NCBI RefSeq assembly: GCF_001949145.1
Contig: NW_019091360.1
Span: 3,219,047-3,283,046 of the forward strand
Direction: 5' to 3'
From: Acanthaster planci
Lineage: Eukaryota; Echinodermata; Asteroidea; Valvatida; Acanthasteridae
Length of the DNA stretch: 64,000 nucleotides
The position numbers and the translations under genes are program-made. Positions 42,601-54,600 of this stretch are shown piece by piece. Each line of letters starts with the position of its first letter. The first letter of the stretch is position 1. The notes below the pieces were generated by a model that ran no database searches, was not told where the DNA came from, and saw only the letters and a program-made list of their open reading frames with translations.

Positions 42601-45600
42601 CCAACGTGAATAATCCTGTTCTACCTCCAAAGTTAAAACAAACTTAAACATCACACTTAACACTAGGTGCACTACACCTGCATACTGGCAATCAAAGGTT
42701 GAAGTATTACAATGCGTGACCCCACCATCCTCAAACCAGGCTGAAGTTGGTATTTGTGATGTTGGACAATTCCTCTCTGTCAGCTTTTTTTACACTTCAA
42801 AGTGATCCATATTAAATCCATGTCTGCAGAAAGCTTCTTAAGGGTAGCAATAGCTGTCAAATTCCCATGAAAATCAAAACCAGTCTGTGAACAGTGGAAG
42901 TTCCACTATTTCAGGGTTATGAAGTTACCTACTTCAGCCTGGTTTGGGGATGGTGGGTCACATATGTAATAGCGAAGCAACTTCAATACAGATCAATATC
43001 CGATAAACAACCCGAAAAGTGAAAGAGCAACAACACCTAACCCCAAAGCTTGAGGTATCATTGAGCAAGTTTCATCAGGGGCATAAACTGCTTGACACTG
43101 AGGGGATCAAGATGAATTAACAGCAGCTGAGGGGTCTTGTTTTTTTTAATTCTTACTAGTAAAAAGAAGAGAAGAGGACCTAAGCAGCTATGAATTCATT
43201 GTCGTTCCATGAAGCATCAAGCAGCTCTATACCATTGTATTTCATCATGATCCCTCATAGCTGTCCTTGTAAACAAATCTAGCTGAACATTTGCAGGGGA
43301 AATTTGTACAAAAAGTCCAGGTATTTTGTTCCTTACTACATTTAACTGTTTAAGCAATCATCACCATGGAAGAGAAAGCATCTATTCTTGCCAACATTTC
43401 AGGGATACCAGACACTTTCTTGCCCAGAGTAAGTCCAGAGAAGACCCACCATACCTTGGTAAGGCTTGGCATAAACAATTTACATCCTGCTTTTTCCTGC
43501 AATTTGAATCCTATTTTAGTTTCACACAAACTCACCCTGATGTTATTGTCATCTCCAGGATTCAAGATGACGGAGTATCGCTCGGCATTGGGGTCGCTAG
43601 TTTCTCCCCACAGGACCTCCACGGATGTCTCCTCAATGTTACGGAAGGACAACTGTTCCGGAGCTAGGGCAGCTAACAAAGTAAATAAACACTGCCGTCA
43701 GTTGCTAGGTTGGGTGGGTGGGACTTTTGCAATGGGAGTCAGACTTGAAATGAATGACTGAGGACGAGAGTCGTTCACTTACTGGTACTTCCCGTTCCCT
43801 GGACTGGCTCACTTTTCTCTGTGATACCATCGATGCTGGCGACAGCAACAACGTCAATGAGATAGGCAGTGCCCGGGTTGAGGCCACTGACTGTGAAGGG
43901 CAGCATTTCACTCGGCAGGATCCTACCCCGATAGATGCTGGGTGCATCGGCCCTCCTCTTGGAGTAGACCTCATAGTAGGTGATGTTGCTGGATGACGCA
44001 GTCCAGCTGACGTCCAGAGATAGGGTTGTTGGGTTAACCACAATCACACCAGTAACTGGATACGGACCTACAGATGAGAAGACAAACCGTGTCTCAACTT
44101 GCTGTGATGACAATGGTATGCAGCATCTTCCCAATGTCATGATGCAAGCAAATCCTGTCCCATTTAAACCTAAAATGTCAAACCGGTGCTATTTGTAACT
44201 TCCATGGGTTTAAAGAAGACACTGCTTTTTATTTGATCTTATTTGCTTTGGGCAACTCAAAGATATGACCACATAAACACAAGCACAAAATTGAGCTGAT
44301 GTCCTTTTTCCGTGATAAAAGGTTACACCTCAGTATGCTTAAATGCTAGTGTTGTCAGCGTCTGCTTGAAAATCAAATCTAAATGTGGGATGTGTGTCTT
44401 GTGATTTAGGTCTTGTGGTCAGACTACAAAATGGAACGAGGTGAAATGTAATGCTTACTGGTCAAGTGTCTGGTGGATCTCTGTATGTTGGAGCCCACCA
44501 GCAAGACACTGACGTCGTACAGCGTGGCCGACTGTAGGCCGGTCAGTTCCACACGCAGGTCCGGATCAGTTGGGTAGATGGATGCCCGGGCAGCTTCCAC
44601 GCCATTCTGATCAGTGGCGGTCACTCGATAGGAGGTGAACGCAGTGGACTGGTCAGCCCGACCAACGGTCAGTGTGATAGAGGTGGGTGTGGAGTCTAGG
44701 ATGATAATTTCTCCCACGGTGGCTTGGACTACAGAACCGAGAAAAATAATTCCAGAAGAATGTAATTACAAAATCCTGCAAGAACTACTTCCATCTGCAG
44801 TGGTTAAGGTTATTCTTGCCATGCATCTGACCAAAAAGAAGCACAGGATGTTCAAAATCTTCTGCTGGAAGCAACTCCTGATCCAAAAGAACCTCTTCAC
44901 GAGGGAAGCCATTTTTTATCATGGTCCCTGAATCTGTTTTTATGAATTTTAAACTGTTGATATAGATGGCACCGGACTATTTCATGATTGTTTTATTCAA
45001 TGCCTCAATTTGAAATTTCAAAATCTTGCCTGAAACTAAGGCTTTTTTATCACCAGTCTTAGATTATTTATCAAAGTTGACAGGTAACCATTTTGAATTG
45101 AGGTTCATTTTGTCGCTTTCACCTCTACTCTCAAGTTCCAGAGCCAACAAGTTAATCCCGCTTTCAATTTCTCTGTGGCCGACCCATGAGTAAAGTGTAT
45201 TTAAAGCTCGCGATGCTAGAAGCACAATGGACTTCCAGGGACTTATGGTGGTCTTACAGGGGCTTATGGTGGACTTCCAGGGACTTATGGTGGTCATACA
45301 AGGGCTTATGATGAACTTCCAGGGACCTATGATGGACTTATGCATAAACAGCTCTTCATTGTTACAAACAGCCGGAGTCCAAACTATAGCTTCAGTCTCT
45401 CTAGTAATGAGCCAGACAACCACCAATGATTTGTTGCCCTCATGACCCAAGGTCAACTTCATTTCAATATTCAAACACGTCCACACATGGTTTATATCCT
45501 ACAATTTATGTGTATTCAAACTTACACCAATGGGACCACAGGGAAGGAAGACGTGTCAAAGTGCTTGTAATTTAAGAACGGAGGGCATGTGCCCTGTATC

Positions 45601-48600
45601 AACCACTGACAATTTAAGAAGCAGGGAAGGTCTTGCCCTTCAGCATTCTGAGGTGGAAAACACCCTGGGAATTAGTCTGAGAAATGTACTGTGTTCCAAA
45701 TGGAGCAGTTGAAAAGGGCCAGGAACCATATGAGTTTTTAGGACAATCCCTATCAGGTGCAACTATCTACAGAGAGAAGTTTTCCCACAGAGAGGTTATC
45801 CACAGAAATGTCTACCAATTGGTAATGGTATCAGGTATTCCAAGGTGAAATAAGTCCACCATAAGTCTCTTGAAGTCCATCATAAGCTCCTGCAAGTCCA
45901 TCATAAGCCCCTGCATGCAAGTCCATCAAAAGCCCCTGGAAGTCCATCATAAGCCCCTGTCAGTCCAACATAAGCCCCTGTAAATCCATCACAAGTCATT
46001 GAGCTTGAAGCCAAGTCACAAACTATTCAAATGAACCATGACAAACACATTTCTTTGCCGTTCATTCTCCTACTTACGACTGGTCTTCTGAGAGGACTTG
46101 TGAAGGAACCTGTGATGGACTTGCTAGCCACTAGCAACAAACTACATACGACATGCTTTACACTCAGCTTGACTATTCACCTGTTCTTGCGGTCACCCGA
46201 GCTGGTTCACTTTCCCCAGCCAAGGTAGAGTGTGAGGTCAGCTGGAAGGTGTACTCGGTGTCTGGGTTCAGCTCAGTCACCGTGTAGGATGTGCTGTCTG
46301 GCTCCAGGATGATGGGTAGGGAGATGATGGAGGGGAAGTAAGACAGGAAGAAAGCTTCTGGGTCTCCAAGGACAGGCACATTCCATGTGAGAGCAACCGA
46401 GGACGTCGTGATGACTCCAGATCGCAGTTGAGTTGGAGGGAGCAATTCTGGTAACAGAAACATAGGCAGAGGTAAAAAATGAACTTTGCGTGAATTGTTC
46501 ACAGATAACAAGGGGAAAAGGGTTCAAGGTCAAGGATGACTGGTGAAATCCTGACAGTATTTCTTGTAACTTTCCAGACAAGAATCTTACTGGTGGTTTT
46601 TGTCACTGAATCCAGCTGCACGTCCTGGTTGCCAGTCGTGGTTATGGATAGGTTAAACATGTACATCGCCCCCGGTAAAAGGTTGGTGATGGTGACATTC
46701 AGGTTGGATTTGGGTACAAACTGCACGTCTTGCTGGGGAAGTCCCGGGGCTGGACTGATCCTAATGATGTATCCACTGAAGTCATCCGTGGTAGGTTGGG
46801 ACCAGACCAGGGTCACTCCCGTTGCTGTGCAGGACTGAACAGCCAGCGATGCTACTCCCAAGATATCTGATAGTATCAAAACATACAAAGGAGTGTTCAG
46901 TCAAAAGCATACAGACTTCAATGCACAAGGTAGTAAATTATCTATTTACAAAAATTGTGATAAACTATCCTGCTAAAGAACATTCGGATGAAGTTCCCTT
47001 GACAAGCAATGTTGAAATTACTGGCCACGCAGGGAACAACGGATCACATAATGATTCCACTCCAGTGTCCACTTAGGGAGTCTTTTACATTTCCAGATAT
47101 TGGTTGACTTTTATAACTTAAGGATGATACAGTCAGTGGTCTGAGTTAATTTTCTAATGGAGTTTAAGTGTTATTAGTTCTAACACCGTCAGTTTGCTTT
47201 AAAAATGTGACAAGGTTATTTGAAATCTGAATTTATCAGTGGAACATTTCAGTCGCATCTATGGAAAAATTCACACTAATATGAGTAAAAACGTGTATAC
47301 TAGCAATTTTCAGGGACTGTGGTGTGCCGTACTTCAAGCTTGAAAAAGCCTAAAATAAATACCTGTGGTAACATTCTGTTCTCTTGGCTCACTGGTAACC
47401 GTTGTCTCACCAGATCCAGCAGTGTTAGTCACTCTGACTCTGTACTGTGTTGCAGGTAGGAGGTCAGGGATGGTGAACTGACGGGTACCAGTGATATCTG
47501 GGTCAGGTTGCAGTCGCTGGACCAGTCTGGGCATTTCCTCGCCAGGCCCGGCCAGGTAGATGTCCGAAACAAGGTGGGGTTGGGAACTCCAGGTCAGATC
47601 CAAGGAAGTTGGGTTGGGAGACACAGTTAGTGCAGGTTGTGAAGGAACTTAGTGCACAAACATAAAAGAACAGTCATCAATGAGGGTGAAGTTTGAGCGT
47701 GACTAAAATGAACCATAGTCCAACCAATGCTGCCCATGCAATGGATGGCTTGGGACTAATCAACCCTTTTGAAACCACACCCTTGGGCACGGTTGTACCA
47801 CAGCTTCTTCATAGCTGATTTTTATCAGTATGGAGGGAACCATATGCATGACAATTATTGTAAGAGACATCAGTGACCGTGTACGTTCTGCGAGTTGCTG
47901 CCAATAGCAAAATTTGTGTGTTGAAGAGAGTGTACAAAACAGTTTGACTAGGGTCGTTCCAGCATAACTGTATTGCATGTGTGCATTGTTAAAATGCATT
48001 TTAGTCAAAAGCTGAATAATGTTCAGGCCTGAATTTGCCCTGAGCCTCAAACAATATGATACACTCACACTGGTGGAAAGCCAACTGGATATATCATTTG
48101 TTTCCCTGAGGACACACAAATTAATGTTTATTGATCCGTTCACGGTCTGTGTAATTGTGTCTTCTACAACAAGTGTGTTTTTATTTAAATTCACAATTAG
48201 TTGTCATTTATGAAAGAATGATCCATAGATAACATATACATTCAGTGTTTTCTTGAACAAAAATACAAGTCCAGAATGCTGGTGTTTGGCCAAAGCATGT
48301 TTTGCAAAAAGTCTCATACGTAAAAACCTATCGAATTAATTTTAACAGTCAGTGTGACTCTCTCAAACAAAAAACAATAATCGCCACAACTAACTTCATT
48401 TGAAAGCAACAGAACATTTGATTCCATCTATTATTACAAAACTTAATGTCAAAATTAAATGTAGCATCATTACCAGTGTAGGCAGTTGTTGTGCCGACTG
48501 GTTCCCCGTCAAAAGCAATGCGCAGTAGGGCAGTATACTTGTTAGCTGGTACCAGGCCAGTGAAGGTGTATTCACGAGGCTGTGTACTGAGGAACTGTTG

Positions 48601-51600
48601 CTGTGTGAAACCAGCAGGACTTGGCAAGATGTCAAGATAGTAAATGGATGCGCCCTGACAGATACCCCACTCCACCGAGAGAGTGACAGTTGTGACGGAC
48701 ACAGTGAGTATATCACACTCGCCAATGTCACCTGGTAGGGGGAAAAAAGACATTAATATCTTCCATGGTAAAACACACTCGCTAATATCACCTGGTAGGG
48801 GAACAAGAGACATCATTTTCTTCCATCAATTCAACTGGCCCCTTCTTTAAACACGTTGTTCACATTTTTACAAGGTGCTGAAATTATCTTGATCTGTTCA
48901 GCAATCAGTCGCCCAAAATTCTCAGTTTGAGAATTACAAAAATAGTTCCAACATTGAGAGGAATCAATCAGTGATTGGAAGTGGATGTTACAGTTGCAAA
49001 AACTGTGATGTACTCTAGGGGATAATCAGAACCAATTTTTGGGGGGCAGGGAATAATTTGAAAATTTCCTAATGCATGCTTTTATAAAGTACCAAAGCAA
49101 AAACATCATGCTCTGATTTATGTGTGTAAAACGCACCACCACGAGGACCAGCGCATGAACCAACACACAAGCACGTACTCCATTTGTTTGCACTATGTTT
49201 CACAATTCAAATGACGTCATGCTTCAGTTCTCTGTAACTTTGTGGGGTGAGTCAACATTTTGGGGCTTCAGAATGAAGGGAAATGAAAAGAAACTTTGCT
49301 GGGGGTACCCTGAAACGTACCCCCCCTCCCCAGTACACCAATGGATGTACTGAACCACAACATGGGTGAGGGTTTGTACTCAATTCTACTTACTCGTGGC
49401 TCTTGTGATTTCTCGCGGGTCGCTCTCAGACAGACTGCCTACCATGCCACTCTCTGTAGTCACGCCGATGACGTAGCTGGTCGCCGGCTGTAGGTCTTCC
49501 ACAGTGAACTGGGTCTGGGTGCGGGGCACCACGCCGGCCAGCTGTGGCGTGGCACCGGGTGTGCCTTCCTCCCGGACGTAGATGCGGTAGACGTTGAAGG
49601 TGCCACTTGCTGGCTGCCAGGAGATTTGGATGGACAGGGAGTCCACACCGACGACGGATACAGTACCTGGCTGGTTGGGCTCTGTCAGGCCAAGAAAAGA
49701 GTTACACCCTTAACAACAGAATGCAGATGAATCAGACTGTTCCTGACTTATGATGGAATTTTGCGTTGGCTGATAGAGAATTCCGTATTTTGCTGTAATA
49801 TCAAGGTAATTTAATACATCAGGGGGTGATCAGTCTGTAATGTGACTGAACATGAACTTCAAACTCCAACATAAATTGTTGTTTTCACTGCTTGCTTGAT
49901 ACAAATGGATTGAAGAAAGGTTTCACTAGATATGGCAGAAATGAGAGGAAAGATAGAGTAATGAAGTGTTTCACAGGCCTGCTGAACAGGGATAAAAACA
50001 AATGCAACACCTTAAACAACTTCTCCATACAAAGTATGCTTCACAAATTCAACCATTACTAAAAAAAAAAATTGGGGGGCCAACCATGAACAAGGAATAA
50101 AATTTTGTCAGAAATTCAGAGGATGAAGCTTACTTGTGCGCTGTGTGATGGACCTGGTGACAAGAGGATCCGTTCCAACGAAGAAAACCATGATGCGATA
50201 CTCGACACCAGGAGACAGACCTTGGAAGTTATACGCAAACGGGCCACTGGGACCAATAGTATTGGTCTGTAGAGGGTTTACCGCCGACGGTTGGCTTATC
50301 TCAACCCGGTAGGATACTGGCACCTCTGCCATGGTCCAGCTGACAGAGATGCTGGTAGCGGTCACTTCGGTGACGTTGATTTCACCTGGCAGCCCATCAC
50401 CTGGATTCGGGGAAATAAAGTTGACGCTTTAGAGAAAGAAGTCCAAAGTTTTGAAGTAGAAAAGATTCAACTGCCAAAAAAAAAAAGTTTTATAATTCTG
50501 TTTGGCAGAACACTGGTACGGTGTTCCAAAGGTTGCAGGTGCAAATCCTGCCCCGGTCAATTTCTTTTTTCATTTATATAAAGTTACTTTAGTCGGGCTC
50601 TGAAAACCATCAGCCAAATCTGAAGTCCTGGTACTATTAAGTGCAGTTCCTCTCCAACATGACATGTGAAGAGATGACTGGCCATTTGAAATAGACAGCA
50701 GTAATTAATGGTGACAATGACGCCGATGGCATTGATGAATAAAACCCTCATTGCTTCAGGGAGACATTTCCACACTCATGACACTCTTGAGCTCTAAAAT
50801 GACACAGCCAACCAAGCTTTCCACATGACCTTAAACTGTCAAACTATTCAACAAAAACACCAGAGTATGTTTTCTTTTTAGTACCAAATATGCCGGGAGA
50901 CCCTGAAATGTCTCCCTGCTGTTGAATCACTTGGTTGTGGCTTGATATTACTTACGACTCTAGTGGAAGTGGTTGCGGCCAATTCCCATAGACTTGTGTG
51001 TAATTTCAAGCCACCGGCAAGTGATTCGGACACAGCCATATGTACTACAAAGTGCCCTCCTAACAGCAAACTGAGTAGCGTAATGGTAAGAATGTTGATG
51101 GTAGTGAGAGTAGCCGCGAGTGTTCAAATCATAACATCTCACCCAGACGCAGGAATCGTGTGACTTTGTTGCTCTGCACACGGCTGTCATTAACCCCGGC
51201 ATAGGTGGAAACACTGATTGTGTATTCAGTGGACGGATTCAAAGACATCAGCTGCGCAGAGTTCTCCCCGTTGACCTCAGTGGCAGGCAAGCCATCTGGT
51301 ACATAGCAGATCAGATACTGATGGGGAGGGTTGACCTCGCCCCAGCCTAGGGTCACACTGGTACTGTCTTCTCCACGGCCCAAAAAGTACAGTCCATCGG
51401 GCGCCTGAGGTTCTGTGAGATCAAGAGCGGAAAGAATGGGTCTTCATCAAAGTGCTTTACCAAGAACTTGTGAATCCACATTACAGTAGGTGTTGTTTAT
51501 GATAAAAAAAAGTACATCGTTGTCACAGTTTGATTTCATTTAAGAGATTCTTGTTTTATTATAGAAATGTGCCGTGTTTTGTTAACTTAAAATTGTGCTA

Positions 51601-54600
51601 AATTTCATCGTGTTTGGTCCTATATTTTCTCTGAGTCGTTCTTTTCAGAGTTTTGGTTCAAAGGTACCATTTCCAAGTCCTTATAGGAGGACTGGTGACA
51701 ATCATATTGTCTACTTAGTTGCTTACATGCCCGAACCCGAAACCAACATTTCAAAGTTTCTGTGTTACTTATTTTCATTACTATTTTGTACTTTTAACTG
51801 TTGAAACAAAAACTGATAAAAAAATCCTTAAAATCCACAATGCATATTTCTGGACACCAGAAAGGGGGGGAGAGGGGATGATCCATAGCCCATCGCCCCC
51901 AGCCAAAAAGGGGAGAGTGGGATATGTATATCCTACTCCTTCTCAATTTATGCACGTGATTTAGACAAGAGACAGCACCTATTACAAGTTGTGCACATGG
52001 GTGATGGGGCAAGTCCACAGTCAGAGAGGCATTGATACTGCAGTACAAAGCTGCTATAACAAACATGACCGGATCCACGCAAAATGTTTGATATAGTGGT
52101 GTTCAGTACACAATACCAAGATTTACTAGCAGAAGATTTTGATGGGAATTGTGCTAGACAAACTTGGCTGGGAATCAGTCGTGTGAGGTATACAGTGGGT
52201 GGCATTTTAACCAGTAACCTGTTGTTGCTTAGCAACTAGTTTGAAATGCTAAGCAACCGTTTGGGAGTGGCACCCATGGCATTGAAGTTGCTTGTGGCTG
52301 TGGTTCTGTACTCACTGGTGTACTGGTTCAAGGTTCTGCTAGCCAGACTGCCTCCTACAGGCTGCACTGTGATTGTGTACTCAGTGGCCGGAACCAGACT
52401 CGGCCCAATCACCAACGACGAGGTGCTTTTGGGGACATTCTGGTTGAACACCAGGGTGTTGGATGGATCGTAGGCCAAGATGGCATAGTTGGTGAAATCC
52501 CCAATAAACTCTCCCCACAGGATACGGATAGATGTCTCTGTGACCTCATCCACGTATACTTGACTCAGGTTGAGAATAGCTGGGTAGGAAATTAAGAACC
52601 ACCGTATTTTTAACACTGTGTCAATTTCTAGCGACGGTTCTTTTTAAACAAAAATGCAGTCAACTTCCACAGATTTGCAAAAAAATAACATTATGTCTAT
52701 GGGTCATCCAAGCATGATATAAGACTTACAGGTTGTGATGGTTCTAGTGACTGCCTGTGATGAAGTCAAGCGCCCTGACCTGAGAACAATGGTAATGTCA
52801 TAGATACAGCCAGGTTCCAGACCAGTTATTACCACCTGCGGGCAGGCATCAGGCCCCAGAGTTATCATCACAGGCTGTGAATTTCCTGATTGAAAAGGTA
52901 GAAATTTTCGTTTTAGTGTTATGAGTTTACATTGGATGCTTTACGCATGATCATGTTGACCACAGTTCCTAAGCTCACTTGAGTAGGGAATCGAACCTTA
53001 CTTCTTACTTGTGCAGGTGTCTCATCAAGCTTGCTGTGGTCAGCTGACCACCTTGACTCAGATAAGCAGAGGGTGTCGGCCCTGAGTTAAAGTGACCCTC
53101 ACCGACGAAAGAGTGACAGACTGGTACAAAGTTTTCCAACCAGGTTCTTGCACACATTCGGCATACATGTGAAGACCATACATTCCAGAAAAACTTCACT
53201 GTGCGCACTCAACGTGCTCTGCGTCAAACGCGCATAACCTTGCAAGCCTATGCAGTGAGTTCATACCAAATTTCAGTTAAAAAACATGCCCTCTTTGTCG
53301 CTCAGAGCGGATAACTAGCAAACATTTTAATGACGATTAGCAAAGTAAAAGTTACTTTGACAAGAGTGTTTGAGTGGATTGACACCTGTTCTAAGGTGGG
53401 AGCGGACTAAGTTGATGTGATTTCAGTTTTTTTTTCCAACTCAGTTCACTGAAACCTTTATTTCTCTGCAACCTCCAAGTTAAATTAGACACCCCAAGCA
53501 TGCACATACAGAGAAAGCAAAGAAAAAAACTTGTGTACGAGAAAAGTGACACAGAAAAACACAGACACAGCAATGAACAATAAAGTAGCCATAAAAAGTC
53601 AAGGCTTCACTATGCCACAACTCATTACGTCAAATCAATACGGGCAATTCACAAGAGCGTGCCTCCAAGTGTTTGCAACATGTTGACCAATCGCAATGCA
53701 CAAAATCTGTCGACCCAATGCGAAAAGGAGAGGGTCCACAGATTTCGCGCGTTGTAATTGGTCAATGCATTGCAAACTCTTGGAGGCGCACTTTTGTGAA
53801 TCGACCATATTGGCAGTGCTTTTAGTTACATTTAGGTAGAGACTTCATTGAGAGAAATGTCTGGCCTGTCAAATACACATATCTCATTATAAATCGTTAA
53901 ATAAAAAACAGTTTCCAGAAGTAAGCAGATGACGAAGATGGAATAATGGCACCTGAATGTTAATTACCTGCACCCGCTCCGGAAGTAACAGGTGTCAGAG
54001 TAGCAGCGAGGTCGTTAAAGACGCCTGGGGAAAACGGTGACAAGTTGAGGACAATTTTGCTGGGTGAGACGATCTGCTCCCGTATAGTTGGGGCCGCAGG
54101 AGCTGAGAAAAAAACAAAATGGACAGAAACTGGGTGACAACCCCAATCTTCTCATTCCTGGTAACAGGACACTACTGATCAAGTTAGAAAAAGGACCTTG
54201 GTATCAGCATACCAACCAGTAGCTACATAATGGTTGGATACCATGTTTAGGTGAATTATTGAAGCGGGTCATGGGTCATTTGAGCTAATCAGTGTGCATG
54301 GTGATCATTGGCCCTCTTAGCACGGCCACATGCTAACTCATGCACACTGAGCTTGTGTTCCAGCAGGTGCTTCTATATCCAATGACCACATGACTTTGAA
54401 ATATCACACTGGCTTATTGTACAGAGTCAAGTGCAGAGGGAGAAAAAAAAATCCTCGTCACATATCTTGCCTAAGGACACAAGATCCATGACCCACTGCA
54501 TATGTCAGAACCCTCAGATAAATCCCTAAGAAGACAAGAGTCTTACAACGTTACAACTTGACCATGAGAACTTTCACACTGTCTTACATTTACATGCATC

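Noticed and set aside
45227-45445. Plus-strand repeat peptide (DFQGLMV-type)
   Set aside because: It is a by-product of the 21-bp minisatellite, whose length is a multiple of three; no splice sites or other coding support.
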